Positions 7,263-16,094 of a stretch of 18,048 nt of DNA are shown here, piece after piece (position 1 is the first letter of the stretch; each line of letters opens with the position of its first letter). The translations under genes were made by a program, and so were the position numbers. A model generated the notes under the pieces. The model was not told where the DNA came from. It did not search any database and worked only from the letters and a program-made list of their open reading frames with translations. The stretch comes from CAZGTQ01 sp964528575 (GTDB lineage: Bacteria > Planctomycetota > UBA1135 > GCA-002686595), in assembly GCA_964528575.1 (NCBI GenBank), contig CAZGTQ010000314.1:1-18048 (forward strand), in the 5' to 3' direction.

Positions 7263-7998
7263 CGCCGACGACGCGCGAGCCCGGCACGACGTCGACGCGG
7301 CCGTCGTCGAAGCGCACCTGGCACTTCGTGCCCCCGTCGTAGTCGCGCGCGCGCAGGAGCAGCGTCGCGGGCTGACCCAGCGCGGTGCAGCGCGTTTCGC
7401 GCGGCGAGTCGAGCCCGCGCCACAGGCGCACGAACGGATTCTGGTCGCGCTCCTGGGCGATCGTCGTGGGGTCGGTGTGGCCCGGGTGGACGATCGTGTC
7501 GTCCGGCAGGCGCAGCAGCACGTCGAGGATCGAGCTGCGCAGGTCGTCGAACGTCGTGTGGCCCGGGGCGCGCGTGCCGCCGACGGTGCGGCGGAAGAGC
7601 GTGTCGCCGGTGAAGACGCGTTGCTCGTCGACGAGGAACGCGAGCTGGCCGCGCGTGTGGCCGGGCACGTGCAGCGCGCGTACGAAGAGGTCGCCGGAGC
7701 GCAGCTCGTCGCCGTCCGCGAGGCGCGTGTCGAGATCGCCGAACAGCTCGGCCTCGGCCGCGCCGCCGCAGACCGGGCAGCCCCAGCGCGCGCGGTAGTC
7801 GGCGTTGTGCGCGACGTGGTCGTGGTGGTGGTGCGTGCACAGGACGTGCGTCACGGTGACGCGCAGCTCCTCGACGAGACGCACGATCGGCTCGATCGGA
7901 CCGCCGGTGTCGATCAGGACCGCGTGGCCGCCCGGGCGGTCCGCGACGAGGTACGTGTTGGAGAGCCAGCTCGCGCTCATCGACTTCTCGACGATCAT
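7258..7998 (-). CDS. MBL-fold metallo-hydrolase (glyoxalase II-like)
   Basis: This 246-residue protein should be a cytoplasmic dinuclear-metal hydrolase. It shows the family signatures in order: SNTYLVAD and AVLIDTGGP strands; the HxHxDH motif His56-His58-Asp60-His61 in CTHHHHDHV; His114 in HVPGHTRG; Asp132 in FTGDTLF, which bridges the metals; and His174 in VHPGHTDPTT. The C-terminal ~60 residues (NPFVRLWRG, LLLRARDYDGGTKCQVRFDDG, VVPGSRV) form an extension that I recall from a bacterial MBL subgroup of unassigned substrate. A CxxC pair (Cys74, Cys77) sits in the loop after the metal motif. The start MIVEKSMSASW matches the expected N-terminal strand; an in-frame ATG at 7980 is the alternative. 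It lies 16 bp downstream of the sigma-54 response regulator, so the two are probably one transcript. The substrate (thioester, lactone or other) is unknown. Confidence 0.88.
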   Translation of the reverse strand: MIVEKSMSASWLSNTYLVADRPGGHAVLIDTGGPIEPIVRLVEELRVTVTHVLCTHHHHDHVAHNADYRARWGCPVCGGAAEAELFGDLDTRLADGDELRSGDLFVRALHVPGHTRGQLAFLVDEQRVFTGDTLFRRTVGGTRAPGHTTFDDLRSSILDVLLRLPDDTIVHPGHTDPTTIAQERDQNPFVRLWRGLDSPRETRCTALGQPATLLLRARDYDGGTKCQVRFDDGRVDVVPGSRVVGE

Positions 7999-8014
7999 CG
8001 TTGGCGCATCGCCC

Positions 8015-9364
<1,350 letters not shown>

Positions 9365-9488
9365 CGGATCGGAGGAACGCTCGAACGGGCGTCGCGCGGC
9401 CCGCGCTCTCTCCTGCGCGCCCGACGAGTCTAAGGCGGTGTCGGGCCGCCCGCATCCGCGGCGTGCTCTTTCGGCCGTCTGGCCAATC

Positions 9489-9519
9489 GGGGGCGCAGCG
9501 GCAGCGCCGCTACGCCCCC
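9489..9519. other. Strong GC-rich hairpin between the regulator and the SRPBCC remnant
   Basis: GGGGGCG-c-AGCGGC pairs with GCCGCT-a-CGCCCCC around a 3-nt AGC loop: 13 paired positions with one internal mismatch. It lies between the decayed gene and the regulator, both on the minus strand. It could terminate or stabilise transcripts, but no T-run follows on either strand. Confidence 0.5.
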
Positions 9520-9541
9520 CGTCCCTTCTCGGTTTCCGCCG

Positions 9542-9559
9542 GCGTGACTTCAGTCACGC
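9542..9559 (-). terminator. Hairpin spanning the stop codon of the SRPBCC remnant
   Basis: The dyad GCGTGACT-TC-AGTCACGC has 8-bp arms and a 2-bp centre. On the minus strand the RNA would fold as GCGUGAC-UGAA-GUCACGC, with the TGA stop at the loop. Outer arms CCGCCG (9536-9541) and CGGCGG (9564-9569) extend it past a 4-nt bulge. It is probably the old terminator of the pseudogene. No T-tract is present. Confidence 0.45.
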
Positions 9560-9810
9560 GCGTCGGCGGGCGGGATCGAGCCGCGCCACGAGCCGGTGGC
9601 TCGCCCGCGATCCTCGATGATCTCCTCGAGCGGTTCAGGTCCACGTCGACCTGATCGGCGCTCGGCTCGGCGTCGTGGTCGACCTGGAGCGTCACTTTCG
9701 ATCGATCGTCGGGGAGCCTATGGAAAGTGAGCGCGTGGAAAGTGAGCACGCGGGTCTGCTCTCGGGGCGGGCACCTGGAGCTCCACCGAGCGTTCGATCG
9801 AAGTCTTCAT
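9550..9810 (-). pseudogene. Decayed SRPBCC (polyketide cyclase/dehydrase-like) gene
   Basis: Three fragments in two frames match an SRPBCC protein in order. An ATG at 9810, with AGGAG 9 nt upstream, opens MKTSIERSVELQVPA, the typical N-terminal strand; this frame stops at TAG 9720-9718. In another frame, about 9746-9633, LTFHRLPDDRSKVTLQV reads the central strands. It is preceded by a 15-bp tandem duplication that gives LTFHA-LTFHR. Adding one T near 9632 (CGCTCGAG to CGCTTCGAG) would join DVDLNR to FEEIIEDRGRATGSWRGSI, the family's C-terminal helix ending in RG-ETG-WRG, with TGA at 9552-9550. Intact relatives have about 150 residues; only about 87 codons remain. A block of roughly 70 residues after VPAP and about 15 residues after the DHDAEP stretch seem missing. 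Intact members bind small hydrophobic ligands, but this copy cannot make a whole domain. Homology is from memory of the family; the frame changes are visible directly. Confidence 0.75.
9721..9750 (-). repeat. 15-bp tandem duplication inside the SRPBCC remnant
   Basis: On the plus strand TGGAAAGTGAGCGCG (9721-9735) is followed directly by TGGAAAGTGAGCACG (9736-9750), identical but for one base. On the minus strand it repeats LTFH(A/R). The length is a multiple of three, so it is not itself a frameshift. Confidence 0.9.
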
Positions 9811-10194
9811 GTCTGGTCGCTCCTGCTCTTGGCCGCTCCTGGTCCTGGTTTCCGCTCGTGGTCCAGGCTCCGCAGCGGACGGCGCTCACCGACGTGCCGG
9901 CCGGCGGCCTCCGAGCGGCCGCCCCGGACGCGCGCCGGCATGGGATGTGATTGATCCGAGCCGTGGCCACGTCGCGCCGCTACGATCTGCGGCTCCACTC
10001 GGGCGATCCGGTGGCCCGACGATCTCTCCGAAGTCCCCTTCCGCGCCCCCTCACGGGGCCCAGCCCGCCCGATGCAAAGTCTCCCGCGCCCATCGAGCCC
10101 GCTCCACTCCACACGCCCCGCGGCCGAGTCAGGCCCCCAGCCCGCCGGCCGCGCCTCCAGGGAACGGGAGGAAGTGCCGACGAGAGCCACGGAG
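9811..10194. other. Gene-free stretch upstream of the desaturase
   Basis: Overlapping ORFs exist on both strands, but their proteins are Arg/Pro/Ala-rich with no recognisable motif and no supported start. The stretch holds the Shine-Dalgarno of the SRPBCC remnant (9820-9824), a weak GCCCC-N5-GGGGC hairpin (10045-10059), and presumably the desaturase promoter. I see no clear -35/-10 match. Confidence 0.5.
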
Positions 10195-11094
10195 ATGAGG
10201 CGCGAGATCGACTGGACGAACACCCTGTTCGTCGTCACGTCGCACGTCCTGGCGGTCGCCGCGATCGTGTGGGCGGCGGCGGTCCAGTGGTCGTGGTGGA
10301 CGTTCGGCCTGGGCCTGTTGTGGTTCGCGCTGTGCGGCGTGTCGATCACCGGCGGCTACCACCGGCTGTTCTCGCACCGTGCGTACAAAGCGCGCTGGCC
10401 GCTGCGGCTGTTCTACCTGTTCTTCGGCGCGGCGGCGGTCCAGAACTCGGCGCTCAAGTGGTCGACCGACCATCGGCTGCACCACGCGAAGACCGACGAG
10501 GACGAGGACCCCTACAGCGTCCGCCGCGGCTTCTGGTGGGCGCACATCGGCTGGGTCTTCCACAAGGACCCGCAGATCGATCGCACGACGAACGTGCGCG
10601 ACCTCGAAGACGACCCGCTCGTGCGGCTGCAGGACCGCTACTACGTCCCGATCGCGTTCCTCTCGGCCGCCGTTCTGCCCGGCCTGCTCGGCCTGCTCTG
10701 GGGCGATCCGATCGGTGCGATCCTGTTCGCCGGCTTCCTGCGCCTGGTGATCCAGTGGCACGCGACGTTCGCGGTCAACTCGGTCGCCCACTCGATCGGC
10801 TCGCAGCCGTTCTCGACGAACAGCTCCGCGCGAGACAGCTTCCTCACGGCGTTCATCACGCTCGGCGAGGGCTATCACAACTTCCACCACCGCTTCCAGG
10901 TCGACTACCGCAACGGCATCCGCTGGTTCCACCTCGACCCGACGAAGTGGTTCGTGTGGGGTCTGTCGAAGATCGGTATGACGTCGGACCTGCGGCGCAC
11001 GCCCGCCGAGATGATCCGCCGAGCGCGGCTCTCGGTGCTCGGAGCGCAACGCGCGGCGTCCGGGGGCGACGCCTCGATCGAGGGCGGCACCTGA
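10195..11094 (+). CDS. Membrane fatty-acid desaturase (acyl-CoA delta-9 type)
   Basis: This 299-residue integral membrane di-iron enzyme should insert a cis double bond into a saturated acyl chain, tuning membrane fluidity. All three histidine boxes are present: His56-x4-His61 in GGYHRLFSH, HxxHH at 93-97 in DHRLHH, and HxxHH at 228-232 in GYHNFHH. The conserved AVNSVAHSIG lies at ~193-202 and WFHLDPTKW near the C-terminus. Hydrophobic segments at ~10-30, 35-53, 70-85, 150-168 and 172-188 fit the usual four-helix topology with cytosolic histidines. The ATG at 10195 has GGAG touching it, so the true start may be the in-frame GTG at 10174, just after GGGAGGAA. The first 41 codons of the longest reading frame are Pro/Arg/Ser-rich and not family-like. 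A sphingolipid- or acyl-ACP-type substrate cannot be excluded. Confidence 0.92.
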   Translation: MRREIDWTNTLFVVTSHVLAVAAIVWAAAVQWSWWTFGLGLLWFALCGVSITGGYHRLFSHRAYKARWPLRLFYLFFGAAAVQNSALKWSTDHRLHHAKTDEDEDPYSVRRGFWWAHIGWVFHKDPQIDRTTNVRDLEDDPLVRLQDRYYVPIAFLSAAVLPGLLGLLWGDPIGAILFAGFLRLVIQWHATFAVNSVAHSIGSQPFSTNSSARDSFLTAFITLGEGYHNFHHRFQVDYRNGIRWFHLDPTKWFVWGLSKIGMTSDLRRTPAEMIRRARLSVLGAQRAASGGDASIEGGT

Positions 11095-11250
11095 TTTGCC
11101 GGCCAAAGGCCGCTCACGGCGGACGCCGGCCGGGGTTAGGATCGAGTCACGAACCCGGAGGAGCGCGCCAGCCTCGCCCATGACCGATCGACCTCAGCTC
11201 GGACCCGCACGCTCGACCACCGGCACCAGGCCGCGAGGAGCGGTCCGCTG

Positions 11251-11505
11251 ATGGGGAAGAAACGAGGCAGCTTCTCCGCGGACAAACGGCGGCGCGAGCG
11301 CGACAAGGCGCGCAAGAAGCGCGAAAAGGCCGAGCGCAAGCAACTGCGCAAAGACGACAAGTCGGTCGACGAGGGCGTCGTCATCGAATACGACGAGCAA
11401 GGCTTCCCGATCGAGCCCGAAGCCTCCGACGACGCCGACGACCCCGAGGACGACGACGACGACGACGAAGAGGACGAGTCGTCGGTCGCAGCTCCCCCCG
11501 AGTGA
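11251..11505 (+). CDS. Small dipolar protein, basic head and acidic tail
   Basis: This encodes 84 residues, with GAGGAG 10 nt before the ATG. Residues 1-37 are almost all Lys/Arg with Glu (MGKKRGSFSADKRRRERDKA, then KKREKAERKQLRK), probably one long helix. Residues ~43-54 (VVIEYDEQGFPIE) form a short hydrophobic segment. Residues ~56-77 are nearly pure Asp/Glu, including a run of aspartates coded by repeated GAC. I recall small proteins with similar basic KRxRExxK heads in several bacterial phyla, without known function; the acidic tail could compete with nucleic acid for the basic head. The gene follows the desaturase by 156 bp. A Lys-rich composition in so GC-rich a genome argues that it is translated. 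No function is assigned. Confidence 0.72.
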   Translation: MGKKRGSFSADKRRRERDKARKKREKAERKQLRKDDKSVDEGVVIEYDEQGFPIEPEASDDADDPEDDDDDDEEDESSVAAPPE

Positions 11506-11770
11506 GCGCAACGCCGCGATCGCGCGGCCCCTCGAAGCGCGCCTCGCTGCGGTCCTCGGAACGAGCCACCCGAAGCACCCCCGTGGCCGGGAACTGGCTC
11601 GCTTGCGTGTTGGCACGGGTGCGCGCCGGCGCCGCACGTGGCCGCGAACGGCCTCCAATCGACGTTCGGCCGGTGCGCAGGGCCTGCGCCGACGCGGAAA
11701 GCGCCGAAACGACGCCGTTCGCCGGTCTACGCCTCCGCGCCGGGCCCTTCCAACACGCAACCCAGCCAGT
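11506..11770. other. Intergenic stretch between convergent genes
   Basis: These 265 bp separate the small dipolar gene from the convergent sulfatase-like gene. I found no credible gene. The only structure noted is a perfect 10-bp palindrome GCGCCGGCGC (11623-11632) inside a GC-rich patch, which may help termination. Confidence 0.5.
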
Positions 11771-14203
11771 TCATTCGGCGAGATAGCCGAGGGCTTTGAG
11801 GTGCGCCCCCGCCTGCTCGCCCAGCACGCGGGCGTCGGCGTCGGCGTCGCCTCCGGCGGCGGCGGAGAGCTGGCGCAAGCTCTCCTGGAACGCGGTCACG
11901 CGTTCGATGCGGTCGGGGTCGGGCGCGAGGGGGGCGCGCTCGTGCGGGTCGGCGGCGAGGTCGAACGTCTCCTCCTCGATCTCGTTCACGAAGACGGTGT
12001 TCGCGTCGAGCGGTGACCAGATCGTCTTGATCGGACCGTGGCGCAACGCCGCCTTGTGCGCGAGGCCGTCGACCTCGGCGAACAGGACGCGGGACGGGCG
12101 CTCGGAGAACAGGTCGACGCCCTGGACGTGCGGGGGCGGCGGGACGTCGAGCGCGGCGAGAACGGTCGGGACGATGTCGACGAGCATCGCGGGCTCGGCG
12201 ACGCTGGCGGGAGGCCGTCCGGGCACGCGGACGAGCAACGGGATGCCGACGAGCTCCTCGTACAGCGAGTGGCCGTGGCCGATCAGGCCGTGCTCGCCGA
12301 TCTCCTTGCCGTGGTCGGACGTGATCACCACGACCGTGTCTTCCGCGAGTCCGAGCCGTTCGAGGCCGTCGAGCAGGCGGCCGACCGCCGCGTCCGCTTG
12401 GCGCACGGCTCCGTCGTACAGGTCGTCGAGCTGCGCGACCGCCTCGGGCGGCGGCTCGATCGGCTCGTAGAGGTAGCGGATCGCGTCCGCCGCGTCCTCG
12501 CGGCCGCGCAGCGGCGAGCCGATCGCTGCGAGGTGCTCGGCGGGCGGGTCGAACTCGTGCGCGGCGTACGTGTGGACGAACAGGAAGAACGACTGGTCCG
12601 CGTGCCGCTCCATCCAGCCGACGACCGCGTCGATCGAGCTCTCGCGGTACAGGTCGGCCGTCATCCCCGGGACCGCCTCGATCGTGCTGCGACCCGTGGC
12701 GGACTCGATGTTCGCGGCGGGGTCGACGAAGCCGTAGCGGTCGAAGCCGCGGTCGAGCTCGAACACCGGGTGCAGGTACGCGCCGCCGGTGAACGCGCCG
12801 GTCGCGTAGCCGCGCTCGCGCAGGATCCGGGCGAGCAGCCGCGTGCGCTGCGGATCGATCACGTCCTCGGTCTTCTGCACGCCGTGGAAGCTCGGGAACT
12901 GCCCGCTGAACATGCTGACGTGCGACGGCAGCGTGTACGGCGACTGCGCCCACGTGTCGGCGAACACCGTCGCGGTCCGGGCGAACGCGTCGATGCTCGG
13001 CGACGTGTCACGCTCGTAGCCGTAGCAGCCGAGCCGGTCCGCGCGCAGCGTGTCGATCGAGACGAGCACGAGGTTCGGCCCGACGCGCGCCGGGTCGGCG
13101 GGCACGATGCGCGGCTCGGCGAAGACCGGGATCGCGAAGCCGCGCGCGGCGGGCGCGGTGCTCGTGCGCAACTGCACCCACACGTCCTCGCCGTGCATCG
13201 CCGCGGGCAGGTCGCCCTCGATCGAGTGCCAGCGCGCGTCGTCGAGGCCGAGGCTCGGCGCGCTACGCCTCCAGCTCGCGAGCATCGGCCCGCCCGCGAG
13301 GCCGACCTCGCACCAGAACTCGACTTCGTCGAGCAGCTCGAGCTCGTCGTGCGGCACGAGCCCGGCGAAGAGCTCGACGCGCGCAGGCCCTTCCGGCGCG
13401 CGCAGGCGGTAGCGCGCGGCCGCGCCCGCGGGGACCGCGATCCCGCGGCGGGACGTCGCGGCGATCGTGTAGCGGCCGCGCAGCGGCTCGTCCTCGGACC
13501 AGTCCTGCACGTCGCGGCCTGCAGCCTCGGCGACGTAGCCGCGCGCGCCGGGCAGGACGAGCTCGACCGCGTCGAACGTCGCGTGCGGCTCGGTCGGATC
13601 GAGGTCGAGCTGCTGCGTGCACAAGATGCCGACCACGCGCGTCTCGGCGGTCGCGCGCACGACGAGCGTCACGCCGACGTCCTCCCGATCGCCGCGCACC
13701 GGATCGGACCAGTGCGTCGCGATGAGCGCGTCGCGCGCCGCGGCGAGGTCGCCGCGGGCGGGCAGCTCGGCCAGCTCGACGAGCCCGAGCCGCGCGCCGA
13801 GCTCGCGCGGCTCGCCGCGCACGCCGCGCACGCTCAGGGCCGCGCTCGCGAGCAGCGTCGCGCCGGGCTCGACGGGCACGAGCTGCAGCCAGCTCCCGCG
13901 GCCGCCGAGCACGACGCGGCCGTCGGGCTCGACGCGTGCCGCGGCGTGGAAGCGCTCGAGATCCTCGGGGCTCGGCTGCTCGCCGATGCGCGCGAGCGGC
14001 CACCACGAGTCGGGCGCTGCGCCGGTACCGGCGAAGAGCACGCGGCGCGCGGGCAGCGGGGCGGGCGGCACGTAGCGCTCGAGCTCGGCCTCGAGCACGC
14101 GGAGAGCGCGCGGCGGCGCGGGCTCGGAGCACGCGCCCACGAGCGCGAGAGCGGCTGCGAGGGCGGCGCAGGCGCGTCGCTCGGGACGGGTCGGGGGGCG
14201 CAT
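11771..14203 (-). CDS. Lipoprotein with C-terminal sulfatase/alkaline-phosphatase-superfamily domain
   Basis: This encodes 810 residues from the ATG at 14203; the longer reading frame upstream is not signal-like. The first 25 residues form a lipoprotein signal with lipobox VGAC (Cys25). Residues ~30-370 are a beta-rich region of no recognised family (for example FWCEVGLAGGPMLASW, WVQLRTSTAP). The hydrolase domain starts at PNLVLVSIDTLRADRLG, with metal ligand Asp384. At the catalytic site it has SPYTLPSHVSMFSG with Thr424, where true sulfatases have Cys or Ser (CxPSR) converted to formylglycine. Asp630-His631 in ITSDHGKEIGEHG are further metal ligands. A Thr nucleophile with PSH is typical of relatives acting on phosphate esters or of uncharacterised sulfatase-like proteins, so sulfate-ester cleavage should not be assumed. 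It is probably anchored to a membrane facing the periplasm. It is divergent, by 55 bp, from a GT-C-like membrane protein, and both may act on envelope glycans or lipids. Confidence 0.85.
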   Translation of the reverse strand: MRPPTRPERRACAALAAALALVGACSEPAPPRALRVLEAELERYVPPAPLPARRVLFAGTGAAPDSWWPLARIGEQPSPEDLERFHAAARVEPDGRVVLGGRGSWLQLVPVEPGATLLASAALSVRGVRGEPRELGARLGLVELAELPARGDLAAARDALIATHWSDPVRGDREDVGVTLVVRATAETRVVGILCTQQLDLDPTEPHATFDAVELVLPGARGYVAEAAGRDVQDWSEDEPLRGRYTIAATSRRGIAVPAGAAARYRLRAPEGPARVELFAGLVPHDELELLDEVEFWCEVGLAGGPMLASWRRSAPSLGLDDARWHSIEGDLPAAMHGEDVWVQLRTSTAPAARGFAIPVFAEPRIVPADPARVGPNLVLVSIDTLRADRLGCYGYERDTSPSIDAFARTATVFADTWAQSPYTLPSHVSMFSGQFPSFHGVQKTEDVIDPQRTRLLARILRERGYATGAFTGGAYLHPVFELDRGFDRYGFVDPAANIESATGRSTIEAVPGMTADLYRESSIDAVVGWMERHADQSFFLFVHTYAAHEFDPPAEHLAAIGSPLRGREDAADAIRYLYEPIEPPPEAVAQLDDLYDGAVRQADAAVGRLLDGLERLGLAEDTVVVITSDHGKEIGEHGLIGHGHSLYEELVGIPLLVRVPGRPPASVAEPAMLVDIVPTVLAALDVPPPPHVQGVDLFSERPSRVLFAEVDGLAHKAALRHGPIKTIWSPLDANTVFVNEIEEETFDLAADPHERAPLAPDPDRIERVTAFQESLRQLSAAAGGDADADARVLGEQAGAHLKALGYLAE

Positions 14204-14258
14204 GGCGAAGCGAGGAGTGTAACGGAGCGGCTCGCTGGACTGGCGGGGAGCGGACCCT

Positions 14259-15971
14259 ATGGTGTCGCGCGTGAGCCCCTGGGTCCGTCCGAAGGCCGTG
14301 CGCCACGGCGACCGTCTCGTCGCCCGCGGGCTGTTCCTCCTGCTCCTCGCGCTGTTCACCGCGACGATGACGTCGCCGGGCGAGAACCCGGACGCGGAGA
14401 CGGAGCTCCAGACGACCAGCGCGCTCGCGCGGACCGGACGGTTCGCGCTCGGCGGCACGCCGGAGGCCGCGGGCCTGATCGCGGCGCGACACGCGGTCCA
14501 CGAGGGCGGGCCGGGCCGCGAGGGGCGCTACTACTCGTGGTTCGGCATCGGGCAGGCGCTCGCCGCGCTCCCCTTGTACGCCGCCGGCGCGGGGCTCGAG
14601 AAGCTGTTCCCCGCGATCGAGGAGCGGCACCGGCAGACGCTGCACATGGGCGTCGCGCGCAGCGAGTACTTCCAGCACCTGCTCATCGGCTGGCGCAACC
14701 CGCTGCTCTCGGCGTGGACCGCGTGGATGCTCGTCGTGTGCGCGCGGCGCGTCGGCGTCGGCCGCAAGCGCGCGTGGATCGTCGGACTGACGTACGGGCT
14801 GTGCACGTTCGCATGGCCGCAGGCGCGCTCGACGCTGAACGACGTGCAGGCGACGTTCTTCACGTTCGGCGCGTTCCACCTGTTGCTGCGGATCCGCGAG
14901 AGCTACGCGCGCGCGCAGCGGCCGGCAGCGCTCCACCTCGCGGCATTCGGCGCGTGCCTCGGAGGCGCGTTCCTGACGCGGCCGAGCAACGCGACGACGA
15001 TCCCGATCCTGGCGCTCGCGGCGCTCGCGGTCCTCGTGCTCGGCCGGCGGTCGACGCCCGCGCGCCAGCCGCTCGCGCGCGAGCTCGCGTGGCTGTTCGG
15101 CCCCGCGTTGCTCGCGCTGGGCCTGTTCCTCGCGACCAACCAGTTGCGCTTCGGCGACCCGCTCGAGTGGGGCTACGGCGGAGCGGTCGGGCTGGACTTC
15201 TTCGGCTATCCGATCCCGCTCGGATTCGCCGGGCTGATGATCGCGCCGGGCAAGGGGCTCCTCTGGATGGCACCGGCGGTGCTGCTCGTCCCGCTGGGGA
15301 TGCGCGTCCTCTGGCGGCGCGGCGACCGGCTCGTGCCGGTCGTCACGCTCGCCGTCTTCTTCGCGGTCCTGCTGCCGGTCGCGGCGACGTCGACGTGGCA
15401 CGGCGCGTGGACGTACGGGCCGCGCTACATCCTGCCGGCGCTGCCGTTCCTGTGGCTCGCGCTCGCGCCCGTCTTCGACGTCGCCGCCGACCGACTGCGC
15501 GTCGCGGTGGCGCTCGGCCCGTTGCTCGCGCTCGGCACGGTCGTCGCGCTGCCGGGCGTGCTCGTCGACCACATGACGCACCAGGAGCTCGCGTCGAATG
15601 CGGCCGCGATCGCGTGGCCCGACACGCCGGGCGCGACCGAGCACGAGCGCAGCGGCGCGCAATTCATCAACTTCGCGTGGGACTGGCGCTTCGCGGCGCC
15701 GTGGGCTCACTGGCGGATCCTGCGCCACCGCGTCGCGATCGAGAGCGAGACCGCCGCCGACCAGTTCCCGGTGCGCGAGATCTTCTACCTGCCCTCGGAC
15801 GTCGTCCTCGTGCCCACGCACGAGCGCAGCCGCGGCTTCCTCCACCTCGCCTGGGTCGACTTGGCGCGGCGGCTGTCGGGGCCCGTGTGGCCGGTGGTCC
15901 TGCTCGTGGGCGCGCTGATCGGGATCGGCGTCGCCTGCACGGTGCGCGGGCTGGACCCGGTGCACCGCTGA
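14259..15971 (+). CDS. Polytopic membrane protein, GT-C / ArnT-like glycosyltransferase candidate
   Basis: This encodes 570 residues, with GGGGAG 8 nt before the ATG. A first membrane helix (~22-38) is followed by ENPDAE, with Asp45 just outside it, as in the catalytic first loop of polyprenyl-phosphate-sugar-dependent transferases. About ten more hydrophobic segments follow (around 97-115, 150-164, 174-190, 197-213, 230-246, 250-266, 285-303, 330-350, 360-380, 395-412 and near 545). Other family-like features are GRYYSWFGIGQALAALPLY, ARSTLNDVQATFFTFGAFHLLLR, the periplasmic stretch around TNQLRFGDPLEWGYGG, and GPRYILPALPFLWLAL. The layout fits the RgtA/ArnT/PMT superfamily, but no single member is recognised and the sugar and acceptor are unknown. 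It is divergent from the sulfatase-like lipoprotein and precedes the pilin operon by 123 bp. An unrelated multi-spanning protein remains possible. Confidence 0.72.
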   Translation: MVSRVSPWVRPKAVRHGDRLVARGLFLLLLALFTATMTSPGENPDAETELQTTSALARTGRFALGGTPEAAGLIAARHAVHEGGPGREGRYYSWFGIGQALAALPLYAAGAGLEKLFPAIEERHRQTLHMGVARSEYFQHLLIGWRNPLLSAWTAWMLVVCARRVGVGRKRAWIVGLTYGLCTFAWPQARSTLNDVQATFFTFGAFHLLLRIRESYARAQRPAALHLAAFGACLGGAFLTRPSNATTIPILALAALAVLVLGRRSTPARQPLARELAWLFGPALLALGLFLATNQLRFGDPLEWGYGGAVGLDFFGYPIPLGFAGLMIAPGKGLLWMAPAVLLVPLGMRVLWRRGDRLVPVVTLAVFFAVLLPVAATSTWHGAWTYGPRYILPALPFLWLALAPVFDVAADRLRVAVALGPLLALGTVVALPGVLVDHMTHQELASNAAAIAWPDTPGATEHERSGAQFINFAWDWRFAAPWAHWRILRHRVAIESETAADQFPVREIFYLPSDVVLVPTHERSRGFLHLAWVDLARRLSGPVWPVVLLVGALIGIGVACTVRGLDPVHR

Positions 15972-16094
15972 AGCCCTCGACCCGGGACCGCCCTCGTCGG
16001 CTCCGTCTTTCCAATTTCCTAGGTTCGGCTCCGGTCGGGCGCGAGCGCCTTCCGATACGGAGGCCGGGGCGGTCGCGCCCGCTACTGGGGAAAC

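Noticed and set aside
5087..7840. A 917-codon minus-strand frame
   Set aside because: It overlaps four supported genes, is Arg-rich without motifs, and is a shadow of their codon bias.
9510..9749. A 79-codon minus-strand ORF as an intact small gene
   Set aside because: Its middle part is a fragment of the SRPBCC remnant and its tail is out of frame with the true C-terminus, so it is part of a pseudogene rather than a gene of its own.
11100..11112. CGGCC-AAA-GGCCG after the desaturase as an intrinsic terminator
   Set aside because: Only 5-bp arms, a 3-nt loop and no T-run; it could be chance in such GC-rich sequence.
11180..11251. A 23-residue upstream ORF ending TGATG at the start of the small dipolar gene
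   Set aside because: A GGAGGAG lies upstream but about 16 nt from the ATG, too far for good initiation, and the peptide has no informative composition. The dipolar gene has its own Shine-Dalgarno.
11611..11628. TGGCACGGGTGCGCGC as a sigma-54 promoter
   Set aside because: The TGGCAC half fits, but the GC of the -12 element is at the wrong spacing and the TTGC core is absent. The gene on the strand it would drive is convergent with it.
16038..16049. Palindrome GGCGC-GA-GCGCC upstream of the pilin operon as an operator
   Set aside because: Short GC-only palindromes are expected often at this base composition, and no second copy or promoter context supports it.
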